Origin: Gammaproteobacteria bacterium
GTDB taxonomy: Bacteria > Pseudomonadota > Gammaproteobacteria > Arenicellales > JAOTYS01
DNA: 6,244 bases
Reading direction: 5' to 3'
Assembly (NCBI GenBank): GCA_029861795.1
Contig: JAOTYS010000278.1
Coordinates: 1-6,244, forward strand
Shown: in pieces, positions 1 to 5,360 of the stretch
How positions within the stretch are numbered: the first letter of the stretch is position 1
Layout: each line of letters begins with the position of its first letter
Position numbers and translations under genes: made by a program
The notes under the pieces: model-generated
The model's input: the letters and a program-made list of their open reading frames with translations, nothing else
What the model was told of the DNA's origin: nothing
The model's database searches: none

Positions 1-270
1 CGAAAGGAGAAACGATCGCAAATTCCGGCGGTGACCCATGCTGACGGTTCAGGCCGCCTGCAGTCGGTGCAGCGTGACACCAATCCTCGCTTCTACCGAT
101 TGATAGAAACATTTGGTAGGATCACTGGAATTCCGATGGTGTTGAATACTTCTTTTAACGAAAACGAACCCATAGTATGCACACCGGGCGAGGCGTTGAC
201 TTGTTTCTTGCGATCCGGCATGGATGTGCTTGTTCTTGGGGATTACGTTATCGAAAGATCAGTGCATTAG
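1..270 (+). CDS. Carbamoyltransferase, NodU/CmcH family, C-terminal part only (5' end outside window)
   Basis: The frame is open from base 1 to the TAG at 268-270, so the last 89 residues of a longer protein are visible. They match the C-terminal domain of NodU/CmcH/TobZ-type carbamoyltransferases. I recognise IPAVTHADGSGRLQ near the start, then NPRFYRLIETFG, then the family-typical NTSFNENEPIVCTP, and finally the FLRSGMDVLVLGDYVIE ending. Family members are usually about 550-600 residues, with the Kae1/TsaD-like catalytic half at the N-terminus, which is not in this window. These enzymes transfer a carbamoyl group from carbamoyl phosphate to a hydroxyl, for example on a sugar of an O-antigen or Nod factor, or on an antibiotic. 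A polysaccharide role is inferred from the WecA-like gene 39 nt downstream in the same direction. The actual substrate cannot be told. A GTG at 31 lies inside the domain and is not the real start. Confidence 0.9.
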   Translation, partial: RKEKRSQIPAVTHADGSGRLQSVQRDTNPRFYRLIETFGRITGIPMVLNTSFNENEPIVCTPGEALTCFLRSGMDVLVLGDYVIERSVH

Positions 271-309
271 AGACCCGCAGTTGGTAACGACTTCGACGTA
301 CCAGTATCG

Positions 310-1389
310 ATGACTGGGATTTTGCAGCATTCTGCTGTATTGAGCTACGTTGTCGCAATCGGCGTCACCGCCACAACAATCTCTGCCCTCAAGCATTTAG
401 CTCCGCGCCTAGGTTTAGTGGATACGCCTGGTGGCCACCACATGCATAACATGCCAACACCGCTGGTGGGCGGTATCGGTATGTTCTTTGGGTTTGCGCT
501 TTCCCTCCTAATCCTTCAGACACCGCTTTCTACCATGCTCCCGCTGTTTGCGGGATGTGCATTGCTTGTTGTTGTCGGAGTATTTGATGATTTACATGAA
601 CTGTCTACAAGAGCTCGTTTTGGCGCACAAATTATCGCTGCGTCTCTGATGGCAGTGTGGGGCGACGTAACGCTCCGTGATCTTGGCCACCTTGTGTCGG
701 CGGACATAGTCGATCTCGGGATGTGGGCGGTGCCGCTTACGGTTTTTGCGACTGTAGGTGTGATCAACGCGCTCAATATGTCGGATGGAATGGACGGTCA
801 GGGTGGCAGCGTTGCGCTGATTGCGTTTGGGTTCCTGGTGCTAGTAACAGTATCGGCTGGCCGCGAGACGGATGTGATCAATCTAATCTTGCTGTGGCTG
901 ATCACGGGTACATTTCTAATCTTTAATCTACGCCTTCCGGGTAGACGTCGGGCCGCCGTTTTTATGGGGGACGCGGGCAGTATGTTTCTGGGGTTCGTGT
1001 TGGCCTGCTATCTGATTAATCTATCTCAGGGAGACCAGCGAGTGATAACTCCTGTCACCGCCCTGTGGTTTATTGCCTTGCCTCTCTACGACACGGTGGG
1101 CGTAATGTGGCGACGTATTTTAGAAGGAAGTTCCCCATTCGGAGCTGATCGTACGCACTATCACCACTTACTCTCTGGGTTGGGTCTGGGCGTCAATCAA
1201 TCGCTGCTTGTTATCGTTGTGAGTGCTGTCGTGTTGGGATCCATAGGACTAGCCGGTCAACTTCTGCATGTCTCTGAGTCTTTGATGTTCTTCGTTTTTC
1301 TCGGTTTATTTCTAGCTTATTTCTTAATTACTGGTGTAGCAGTGAAACGAATGCGCGGCCTAGCCCCGCTACGGTGCTCCGGAATATAG
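310..1389 (+). CDS. wecA: WecA-like undecaprenyl-phosphate sugar-1-phosphate transferase (MraY/WecA superfamily)
   Basis: A 359-residue polytopic inner-membrane enzyme, the usual length for WecA. It would transfer a sugar-1-phosphate (GlcNAc-1-P in WecA) from its UDP-sugar to undecaprenyl phosphate, the first step of O-antigen or exopolysaccharide repeat-unit assembly. Superfamily landmarks appear in order: GLVDTP and TPLVGG (35-55), the FDD aspartate pair (D93-D94), NALNMSDGMDG (153-163), MGDAGS (219-224), and DRTHYHH (280-286), the counterpart of the WecA HIHH motif. Hydrophobic segments fill the rest. The D-x-P-x-x-R-K-x-H region common in close relatives reads DTPGGHHMH here, so the Arg-Lys pair is His-His. 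ATG 310 is the earliest start in its frame: no ATG, GTG or TTG follows the TAG at 268-270. No clear Shine-Dalgarno is seen, so coupling to the upstream carbamoyltransferase is possible. Sugar specificity is inferred, and the symbol is for the family rather than proven activity. Confidence 0.88.
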   Translation: MTGILQHSAVLSYVVAIGVTATTISALKHLAPRLGLVDTPGGHHMHNMPTPLVGGIGMFFGFALSLLILQTPLSTMLPLFAGCALLVVVGVFDDLHELSTRARFGAQIIAASLMAVWGDVTLRDLGHLVSADIVDLGMWAVPLTVFATVGVINALNMSDGMDGQGGSVALIAFGFLVLVTVSAGRETDVINLILLWLITGTFLIFNLRLPGRRRAAVFMGDAGSMFLGFVLACYLINLSQGDQRVITPVTALWFIALPLYDTVGVMWRRILEGSSPFGADRTHYHHLLSGLGLGVNQSLLVIVVSAVVLGSIGLAGQLLHVSESLMFFVFLGLFLAYFLITGVAVKRMRGLAPLRCSGI

Positions 1390-1397
1390 AGACCAAA

Positions 1398-1425
1398 CGA
1401 AGACCCCGCCATGGCGGGGTCTTCG
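1398..1425. terminator. Bidirectional hairpin between convergent genes
   Basis: A perfect 28-bp palindrome: the arm cgaagaccccgcc (1398-1410), the two bases AT, then its exact reverse complement (1413-1425). In RNA the innermost pairs would open to give an 11-bp GC-rich stem with a hexaloop. It lies between the stop of the WecA-like gene and the stop of the convergent BI-1 gene, where a terminator is expected. The flanking T-tracts are weak: GATCTAGAATT on the + strand and TTTGGTCTC on the minus strand. Termination in both directions is inferred from symmetry and position. Confidence 0.75.
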
Positions 1426-1450
1426 ATCTAGAATTGTGTCGCGGAGATGC

Positions 1451-2122
1451 TTATTCGTCTCCGCCAAAGATGCCCAGGATGTGTAGAAGGCTAAGAAACA
1501 GGTTGTAGATAGTAATGTACAGCGTAACCGTGGCCATAATGTAGTTGGTCTCGCCGCCGTGAATGATCTCACTGGTTTGCCACAGGATCAGGCCTGACAT
1601 TAATAGGATAAACATCGCAGAGACGGCCAGGGATAGCGCTGGAATAGAGAAGATCGCTGCGCCTAGTCCTGCAAGGAAAGCCACCAGGATTCCGGTGATC
1701 AGGATTCCCCCCATGAAGCTAAAGTCCTTGCGGGTTGTGAGTGCATAGCCTGAAAGCCCGAGGAATATCACTCCAGTACCTCCCATAGCGGTCATTACCA
1801 GTTGACTTCCATTTTGGAAGGCGTGGAGATAAACGCTGATGATGGGCCCCAAGGTCAGTCCCATGAAGCCGGTTAGCGCGAATACGAAAACGAGCCCCAA
1901 TGCTGAATTGCGGAACCTGGCGGTCAGAAATAGTAGTCCGAAATAGCCGACGAGGGTGATGACCAGCCCGGGATGTGGCCAGTTGTAGGCCATAGATAGC
2001 CCCGCGGTCAGCGCGCTGAAAAGCAACGTTAGTGACAGCAGAGCGTAGGTGTTCTTTAAGACCTTATTGACAGCAATACCGGACTCGACCGGGCGTGCAA
2101 TGGTCTGGCTAACTCGATTCAT
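1451..2122 (-). CDS. yccA: Bax inhibitor-1/YccA family inner-membrane protein
   Basis: A 223-residue protein with about seven hydrophobic segments and a short polar N-terminus, matching the bacterial BI-1 (UPF0005) family; E. coli YccA is of similar size. Family traits are the GLTLGPIIS segment in the middle, GGTGVIFLGLSGYALTTRKDFSF, LWQTSEIIHGGETNYIMATVTLYITIYNLFLSLLHI, and the acidic tail ILGIFGGDE, which is typical of gammaproteobacterial members. E. coli YccA is a substrate and modulator of the membrane protease FtsH; other BI-1 proteins are pH-sensitive calcium-leak channels. The exact role here is unknown. The start is well supported: GGAGGT (complement of 2127-2132) lies 4 nt before the ATG. 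The gene stands alone, convergent with the WecA-like gene and divergent from tRNA-Ser. From memory, a BI-1 gene next to a tRNA-Ser is also seen in Pseudomonas, which would make this an old core arrangement. Confidence 0.93.
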   Translation of the reverse strand: MNRVSQTIARPVESGIAVNKVLKNTYALLSLTLLFSALTAGLSMAYNWPHPGLVITLVGYFGLLFLTARFRNSALGLVFVFALTGFMGLTLGPIISVYLHAFQNGSQLVMTAMGGTGVIFLGLSGYALTTRKDFSFMGGILITGILVAFLAGLGAAIFSIPALSLAVSAMFILLMSGLILWQTSEIIHGGETNYIMATVTLYITIYNLFLSLLHILGIFGGDE

Positions 2123-2160
2123 GGTTACCTCCGAAGTACTAAGAATTTAATCTGTCCAGA

Positions 2161-2193
2161 AGGCTAAGACTATAGCCTACCCGTTAGGTTCAA
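2161..2193 (-). promoter_or_regulatory. Possible promoter/operator region of the BI-1 gene
   Basis: Reading leftward, TTGAAC (2193-2188) and TATAGT (2174-2169) resemble -35 and -10 boxes, but the 13-nt spacer is too short for a standard sigma-70 promoter, so at most one of them is likely real. A 6-bp inverted repeat, AGGCTA (2161-2166) with TAGCCT (2173-2178), overlaps the -10-like box and could be an operator or a 5' UTR hairpin. This is a weak, sequence-only call. Confidence 0.25.
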
Positions 2194-2291
2194 GGATACT
2201 GAAATAAAACAGAAAATCAACTACTTAACAAAATCTCCATAATGGTACATATGGGGACGTTTCGTATATCCTTCAAGTCCTTATCAAGTCC

Positions 2292-2376
2292 GGAGAGGTG
2301 GCTGAGTGGTCGAAAGCGGCGGTCTTGAAAACCGTTGAAGGGCAACCTTCCGGGGGTTCGAATCCCTCCCTCTCCG
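2292..2376 (+). tRNA. tRNA-Ser(UGA), no encoded CCA
   Basis: A complete class II tRNA folds from the sequence. The 7-bp acceptor stem is GGAGAGG (2292-2298) with CCTCTCC (2369-2375), and the discriminator base is G2376. The D-arm region reads TGGCTGAGTGGTCGAAAG. The anticodon stem (2319-2323 with 2331-2335) encloses the loop CTTGAAA, giving anticodon TGA at 2326-2328, which reads UCA and related serine codons. The long variable arm typical of serine tRNAs is a 5-bp stem, GAAGG (2337-2341) with CCTTC (2346-2350), closed by a GCAA tetraloop. The T-arm has loop TTCGAAT (2357-2363) with a 5-bp stem. The gene ends in G followed by TCAA, so the 3' CCA must be added by tRNA nucleotidyltransferase. 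An 8-bp direct repeat, TCAAGTCC, occurs at 2273-2280 and 2284-2291 just before the mature 5' end. Confidence 0.97.
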
Positions 2377-2435
2377 TCAACTACCTTATCATCTAAGGTC
2401 GCTTGGCTTACTGGTGGTGCGAGTCAGAATCAATC

Positions 2436-2475
2436 AGAGGCGTAGAGATTGCTTGGCACTCGCCTCTTTAAAGTT
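2436..2475. terminator. Candidate terminator between tRNA-Ser and the convergent dehydratase gene
   Basis: AGAGGCG (2436-2442) and CGCCTCT (2461-2467) form a perfect 7-bp GC-rich stem with an 18-nt loop, followed on the + strand by TTTAAAGTT. It lies between two convergent transcription units and could serve either. The loop is large and the T-run short. An alternative pairing, GCGAGT (2419-2424) with ACTCGC (2458-2463), competes with it, so this is a moderate-to-low call. Confidence 0.4.
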
Positions 2476-2505
2476 AAAATACGAGGCTGCTACTAGTTTG
2501 ATCTA

Positions 2506-3483
2506 CTAGCCTTGCTCCGCTTGTCTGTGAGATTCGTGTTTGACAAGCAATGGGATCAATGCATCGAAGGTCGTTTGCGCCTGCCACTTTAGTGCAGATT
2601 TGGCTTTTGCCGGATCTGCACCACTATAGGCCAGATCGAAAGGTCTGAACAACGCAGGATTTACATCCACGTGATCCGTCCAGTCTAGGTCGACTTCTCG
2701 AAAGCACCGTTCGAGGAACTCTTGGAGGCTATGGGATTCTCCAGTGGCGATGACATAATCGTCGGGTTGAGGTTGCTGCAGCATTAACCACATGGCCTCG
2801 ACATACTCCTGGGCATAGCCCCAGTCGCGCCAGACGTCCAGGTTCCCCAGCTCCAGGCGCATGCGTTGGCTGCGCGCAATACGTACTGCCGCTGAGACGA
2901 TTTTGCTGGTGACAAATCGAGTCGGTCTTAGCGGGGAATCGTGATTAAAGAGAATTCCAGAGCAAACGTAAAGGCGATAGGCTTCGCGGTAGGTTTGGGT
3001 AGTCCAAAAGGCGGTGGCCTTGGCCATGGCATACGGACTCTTGGGTCGAAACGGATTTGATTCGCTGCAGTGGGTACCGGGTGTCGTTTCACCAAAGCAT
3101 TCACTAGAGCAAGCGTTGTAGAGACGAACATTGGCGTTCAGGAATCTCAGCACTTCAAGGAGCTGAATGGTTCCACTGGCGATACTTTCGAACGACTCCA
3201 TCGGCTGTGAAAACGATAGACCCACCGAGCTTTGCCCAGAAAGATTATAGATTTCGTTGGGCTGTACCTCGGTGATCACGTTCAGAAGATTTCGGAAATC
3301 GTGAAGAGACGCTGAGTGGACAGAAATTTGCTCTCTGATGCCGAGCGTCTTTAGCCCTTTAAAGGCTTGATTTTCTGCGTCGCGGGAAGTTCCGTGCACA
3401 ACGTAGCCTTTCGAAAGCAGTAACTGTGCCAGGTAAGCGCCGTCTTGGCCCGAAATTCCGAGAATAAGTGCTCGTTTACTCAT
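2506..3483 (-). CDS. gmd: GDP-mannose 4,6-dehydratase family protein (extended SDR)
   Basis: A 325-residue NAD(P)-dependent sugar-nucleotide dehydratase that would convert GDP-mannose to GDP-4-keto-6-deoxymannose, a precursor of fucose, rhamnose and related 6-deoxyhexoses in surface glycans. The Rossmann motif GISGQDG is at residues 9-15. YNLSGQSSVGLSFSQP (79-94) and NACSSECFG (123-131) follow; the catalytic Thr of many Gmd proteins is Ser126 here, and Glu128 is kept. The Tyr-x3-Lys pair is Y151 and K155 (SPYAMAK). GILFNHDSPLRPTRFVT, GNLDVWRDWGYAQEYVEAMWLMLQQ and DDYVIATGESHS match the Gmd core closely. Length is near the short Pseudomonas type. The usual RRSS after the first strand is TSRDAEN, as in a recognisable Gmd subgroup, so a related substrate such as a GDP-heptose is possible. 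I prefer ATG 3483 (MSKRALILG). ATG 3531 adds 16 basic, family-foreign residues and lies 15 nt from the only Shine-Dalgarno. Translation is probably coupled to the leader ORF at 3480-3539. Confidence 0.88.
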   Translation of the reverse strand: MSKRALILGISGQDGAYLAQLLLSKGYVVHGTSRDAENQAFKGLKTLGIREQISVHSASLHDFRNLLNVITEVQPNEIYNLSGQSSVGLSFSQPMESFESIASGTIQLLEVLRFLNANVRLYNACSSECFGETTPGTHCSESNPFRPKSPYAMAKATAFWTTQTYREAYRLYVCSGILFNHDSPLRPTRFVTSKIVSAAVRIARSQRMRLELGNLDVWRDWGYAQEYVEAMWLMLQQPQPDDYVIATGESHSLQEFLERCFREVDLDWTDHVDVNPALFRPFDLAYSGADPAKAKSALKWQAQTTFDALIPLLVKHESHRQAEQG

Positions 3484-3539
3484 GTGACTAGGGCGGGGTG
3501 ACCGAGCACGGCCTTTCGGGGAACCTGCCATGCTCTCAT
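3480..3539 (-). CDS. Putative 19-codon leader ORF coupled to the dehydratase gene
   Basis: An ATG at 3539-3537 follows the sequence AGGAG with ideal 7-nt spacing. The frame runs 19 codons (MRAWQVPRKAVLGHPALVT) and stops at TGA 3482-3480, which overlaps the dehydratase start as ATGA. The dehydratase ATG has no Shine-Dalgarno of its own, so ribosomes finishing this ORF could reinitiate there. The peptide matches nothing I recognise, and may be a leader whose only role is translational coupling. Alternatively, the AGGAG may serve the in-frame ATG at 3531 despite poor spacing. Confidence 0.4.
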   Translation of the reverse strand: MRAWQVPRKAVLGHPALVT

Positions 3540-3546
3540 TGGGTGA

Positions 3547-3551
3547 CTCCT
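3547..3551 (-). promoter_or_regulatory. Shine-Dalgarno (AGGAG) deciding the start upstream of the dehydratase
   Basis: AGGAG on the minus strand is 7 nt from the ATG of the 19-codon leader ORF (3539), 15 nt from the ATG at 3531 and more than 60 nt from the preferred dehydratase ATG at 3483. Spacing favours the leader ORF as its direct target. Confidence 0.5.
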
Positions 3552-3578
3552 AACAATTTTTGGCCCGTATGACAAGAG

Positions 3579-3632
3579 TTGACAGTCCCCAGCATAAGCG
3601 GGTAGTTTCCAAGTACCCACTATATCTATAAA
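3579..3632 (+). promoter_or_regulatory. Candidate sigma-70 promoter for the lytic transglycosylase gene
   Basis: A consensus -35 box, TTGACA, lies at 3579-3584. The best -10 at normal spacing is only TAGTTT (3603-3608, 18-nt spacer), which is weak. A stronger AT-rich stretch with TATATC (3621-3626) and TATAAA (3627-3632) has no good -35. A 5-bp inverted repeat, GGGTA (3600-3604) with TACCC (3614-3618), sits across the expected -10 and start region and could be an operator. The region is also the divergent control region for the dehydratase gene on the other strand. Confidence 0.4.
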
Positions 3633-3664
3633 TAAAGGGTAAAGAAAAGTGAATAGATTCCACC

Positions 3665-3670
3665 GGAGGA
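3665..3670 (+). promoter_or_regulatory. Shine-Dalgarno (GGAGGA) supporting a TTG start
   Basis: GGAGGA is 7 nt before the TTG at 3678, and no ATG or GTG is positioned to use it in that frame. It is the reason for calling a TTG start for the transglycosylase. Confidence 0.75.
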
Positions 3671-3677
3671 TTCAAAG

Positions 3678-4301
3678 TTGCGGACTTGGACTAGTCTGGC
3701 TTTGCTCACAGCTAGTTGGTTCCCCCTTGCCGCAAACGCAGAATGCGTGGTATGGCAATATGAGGTCGTAGACGAATCATTAGCTGAACGTTGGCCGGCT
3801 GCCACCGTGTCAGTCGAGCGGGCGAGCTTTGAGCTTGCGCCAGATACATCGTTGGACAGTATCGGTACCGATCAGCCCTCGGTGTCAGCTATCGAGGATA
3901 TGATCGAGCAGATCGCTGGGTCGCATGATGTGGACACAGGGCTTGTTAAAGCAGTTGTGCAGGCCGAGTCTGCATTTGACCCTTCGGCTAAGTCTCACCG
4001 TGGGGCAGCGGGCTTAATGCAGCTTATGCCTTGTACTGCTGCGCGTTATGGCGTGCATGATCCGGCTGATCCAGGCGAGAATATTCGCGCAGGTGTGCGA
4101 CATCTGAAGTATCTGCTACAGCTGTTCGAGAACGACACCACGCTTGCGTTGGCGGCCTACAATGCTGGAGAAACTGCGGTGCGGCGATACCAGGGGATAC
4201 CTCCTTATCGAGAAACCCAGGCATACGTGACCAAAGTTCTAACACTGCAACGCACCTACAATCAATCGGACTCTCAATATAGTTGCCAGCCCCTTTGCTG
4301 A
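3678..4301 (+). CDS. Secreted lytic transglycosylase, SLT domain (Slt/MltE-like)
   Basis: A 207-residue protein with a signal peptide (Arg2, hydrophobic 6-19, likely cleavage after ANA at 19-21), so periplasmic. No lipobox is seen, because C23 is preceded by Glu. Residues 70-195 form an SLT domain, which cleaves the MurNAc-GlcNAc bond of peptidoglycan to give 1,6-anhydro-MurNAc ends. The signature motifs are the catalytic glutamate E97 in VVQAESAFDP, GAAGLMQLMP (109-118), NIRAGVRHLKYLL (135-147), and ALAAYNAGETAV with GIPPYRETQAYV. Residues 22-69 are a linker of no recognised domain. Four cysteines (23, 119, 203, 207) could form disulfides in the periplasm. The start is TTG, supported by GGAGGA 7 nt upstream and by the good signal peptide that follows. 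It is divergent from the dehydratase gene. Housekeeping cell-wall turnover is the simplest role, but small SLT proteins also assist envelope-machine assembly. Confidence 0.92.
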   Translation: MRTWTSLALLTASWFPLAANAECVVWQYEVVDESLAERWPAATVSVERASFELAPDTSLDSIGTDQPSVSAIEDMIEQIAGSHDVDTGLVKAVVQAESAFDPSAKSHRGAAGLMQLMPCTAARYGVHDPADPGENIRAGVRHLKYLLQLFENDTTLALAAYNAGETAVRRYQGIPPYRETQAYVTKVLTLQRTYNQSDSQYSCQPLC

Positions 4302-4607
4302 GTTAACTCTCAACAAGAATAGTTTCCTAAGAAATCCCTGCAAAGCCCGACACGCAGTAAAATTAACAATATTTTTAAGGCTTTAAAGGGATTCAATGAC
4401 GCTTCCGGGTCGTATCCGAGGTCGACGCAACAGATTGGGCTTCAAGTTGAAACCCACTTGAGTATTCCTTAACTGACGTCCTGTTTGTGAACGGCAGACC
4501 CGGATGGGGTGCGGAGATATCTGGACTCATAGACGAGTCGTCATGTCTAGTTTGGTCTTGTCAGGCAAGTTAGAATTCGCGCGCACTTTGGTCGGATGTG
4601 ACCAACT
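4302..4607. other. 306-bp intergenic region upstream of surE
   Basis: No convincing gene is seen. An AT-rich stretch at 4357-4390 includes a run of five T. A minor 21-codon ORF with many Arg/Lys codons (4396-4461, plus) follows a weak AAGGGA and has no recognisable homology, so it is not called. The inverted repeat GACTC (4524-4528) with GAGTC (4535-4539) overlaps an 11-bp palindrome, GACGAGTCGTC (4533-4543). A -10-like TAGAAT (4571-4576) lacks a matching -35. In many gammaproteobacteria truD directly precedes surE, and it is absent here. The 3' part holds the inverted repeat listed separately. Confidence 0.6.
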
Positions 4608-4619
4608 ATGCGAATTCTA
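4571..4619 (+). promoter_or_regulatory. Nested inverted repeat over the surE translation start
   Basis: The outer arms TAGAATTCGC (4571-4580) and GCGAATTCTA (4610-4619) are perfect 10-bp complements. The inner arms TTGGTC (4588-4593) and GACCAA (4600-4605) are perfect 6-bp complements around the hexaloop GGATGT. The surE ATG (4608-4610) lies between the inner and outer right arms, and its G is the first base of the outer right arm. The only Shine-Dalgarno-like bases (GGAT) sit in the inner loop. If transcribed whole, this fold could limit ribosome access; if transcription starts at the -10-like TAGAAT in the left arm, the outer stem would not form in RNA. Function is inferred. Confidence 0.45.
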
Positions 4620-5360
4620 TTGAGCAATGATGACGGATACTTGGCGCCAGGCCTGGCCTGCCTAGAACACGCGCTGCGCCCCCATGCTGAGGTGTTTGTG
4701 GTAGCACCGGACCGCGATCGCAGTGGGGCAAGCAACTCGCTTACTTTGCGTAGCCCCTTGCAGGTTCGCACTGCGGACAATGGGTTTCACTATGTTGACG
4801 GGACACCGACAGACTGTGTGCATTTGGCCATCACTGGCTTAATGGGCGAGGAGCCAGATATGGTTATCGCCGGCATCAATGGCGGGGCTAATTTGGGCGA
4901 CGATGTGATCTATTCCGGCACCGTGGCGGCAGCCACGGAAGGACGCTTCCTGGGGTTCCCGGCAGTTGCGGTGTCCTTGGTAGGCACGCAGTGTAAGTAT
5001 TACGACACCGCAGCCGAAGTAGTACTACAAGTGATGAACAAGCTTCGGCAGCAGCCGCTCAGCAGCGACGCCATACTTAACATTAATGTGCCTGATCTGC
5101 CGGCCGGGGAGCTCGCTGGTTTTCAGGCCACCCGCCTGGGTCACCGCCACAAATCGGAGCCCGTGGTACGCGCCAAAAATCCTCAAGGTGAAGAAGTCTA
5201 TTGGGTAGGACCCCCTGGCGCTGAGCAAGACGCAGGTCCGGGCACAGATTTTCATGCCATTCGTGAAAATTTTGTGTCAGTGACCCCACTGCAGGTAGAT
5301 CTGACCCGTCACGCTACGTTGCAGGAGATTGATGCATGGCTGCAAGTTGCAACACCATGA
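4608..5360 (+). CDS. surE: 5'/3'-nucleotidase SurE
   Basis: A 250-residue cytoplasmic metal-dependent phosphatase that removes phosphate from nucleoside 5'- and 3'-monophosphates and, in E. coli, also acts on short polyphosphate; it is linked to stationary-phase and stress survival. The full family signature is present: N-terminal [10 protein letters not shown] with metal ligands D8 and D9, [12 protein letters not shown] with S39, [10 protein letters not shown] (62-71), [24 protein letters not shown] (89-112) with the ligand Asn91, INVPD, and a C-terminal [12 protein letters not shown]. Length matches E. coli SurE (253). An in-frame TGA at 4599-4601 excludes a longer protein, so ATG 4608 is the earliest start. 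There is no good Shine-Dalgarno, only GGATG about 9 nt upstream within a predicted hairpin. Its last four bases overlap the start of pcm as ATGA, a usual gammaproteobacterial operon. Confidence 0.97.
   Translation: MRILLSNDDGYLAPGLACLEHALRPHAEVFVVAPDRDRSGASNSLTLRSPLQVRTADNGFHYVDGTPTDCVHLAITGLMGEEPDMVIAGINGGANLGDDVIYSGTVAAATEGRFLGFPAVAVSLVGTQCKYYDTAAEVVLQVMNKLRQQPLSSDAILNINVPDLPAGELAGFQATRLGHRHKSEPVVRAKNPQGEEVYWVGPPGAEQDAGPGTDFHAIRENFVSVTPLQVDLTRHATLQEIDAWLQVATP

Noticed and set aside
516..776. Minus-strand open frame of 86 codons inside the WecA-like gene
   Set aside because: Antisense to conserved transmembrane-enzyme codons, with no Shine-Dalgarno or domain.
2188..2193. TTGAAC as -35 box of the BI-1 gene with TATAGT as -10
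   Set aside because: The 13-nt spacer is too short for a standard promoter; kept only as a low-confidence regulatory region.
2221..2291. Promoter for tRNA-Ser (TTAACA at 2225-2230, or TATATC at 2265-2270)
   Set aside because: Neither has a convincing partner box at normal spacing, so no specific promoter is called although one must exist in this AT-rich stretch.
3484..3531. 16-residue N-terminal extension of the dehydratase from ATG 3531
   Set aside because: The nearest Shine-Dalgarno is 15 nt away, the extra residues are basic and Pro-rich, and Gmd proteins normally begin just before the Rossmann strand, as at ATG 3483.
4396..4461. 21-codon plus-strand ORF rich in Arg and Lys
   Set aside because: Only a weak Shine-Dalgarno and no recognised similarity; too short to call without conservation data, so it is only mentioned in the intergenic entry.
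4547..4780. Minus-strand open frame of 77 codons antisense to the 5' end of surE
   Set aside because: Overlaps highly conserved SurE codons; composition is Arg/Ser-rich as expected of a shadow frame.
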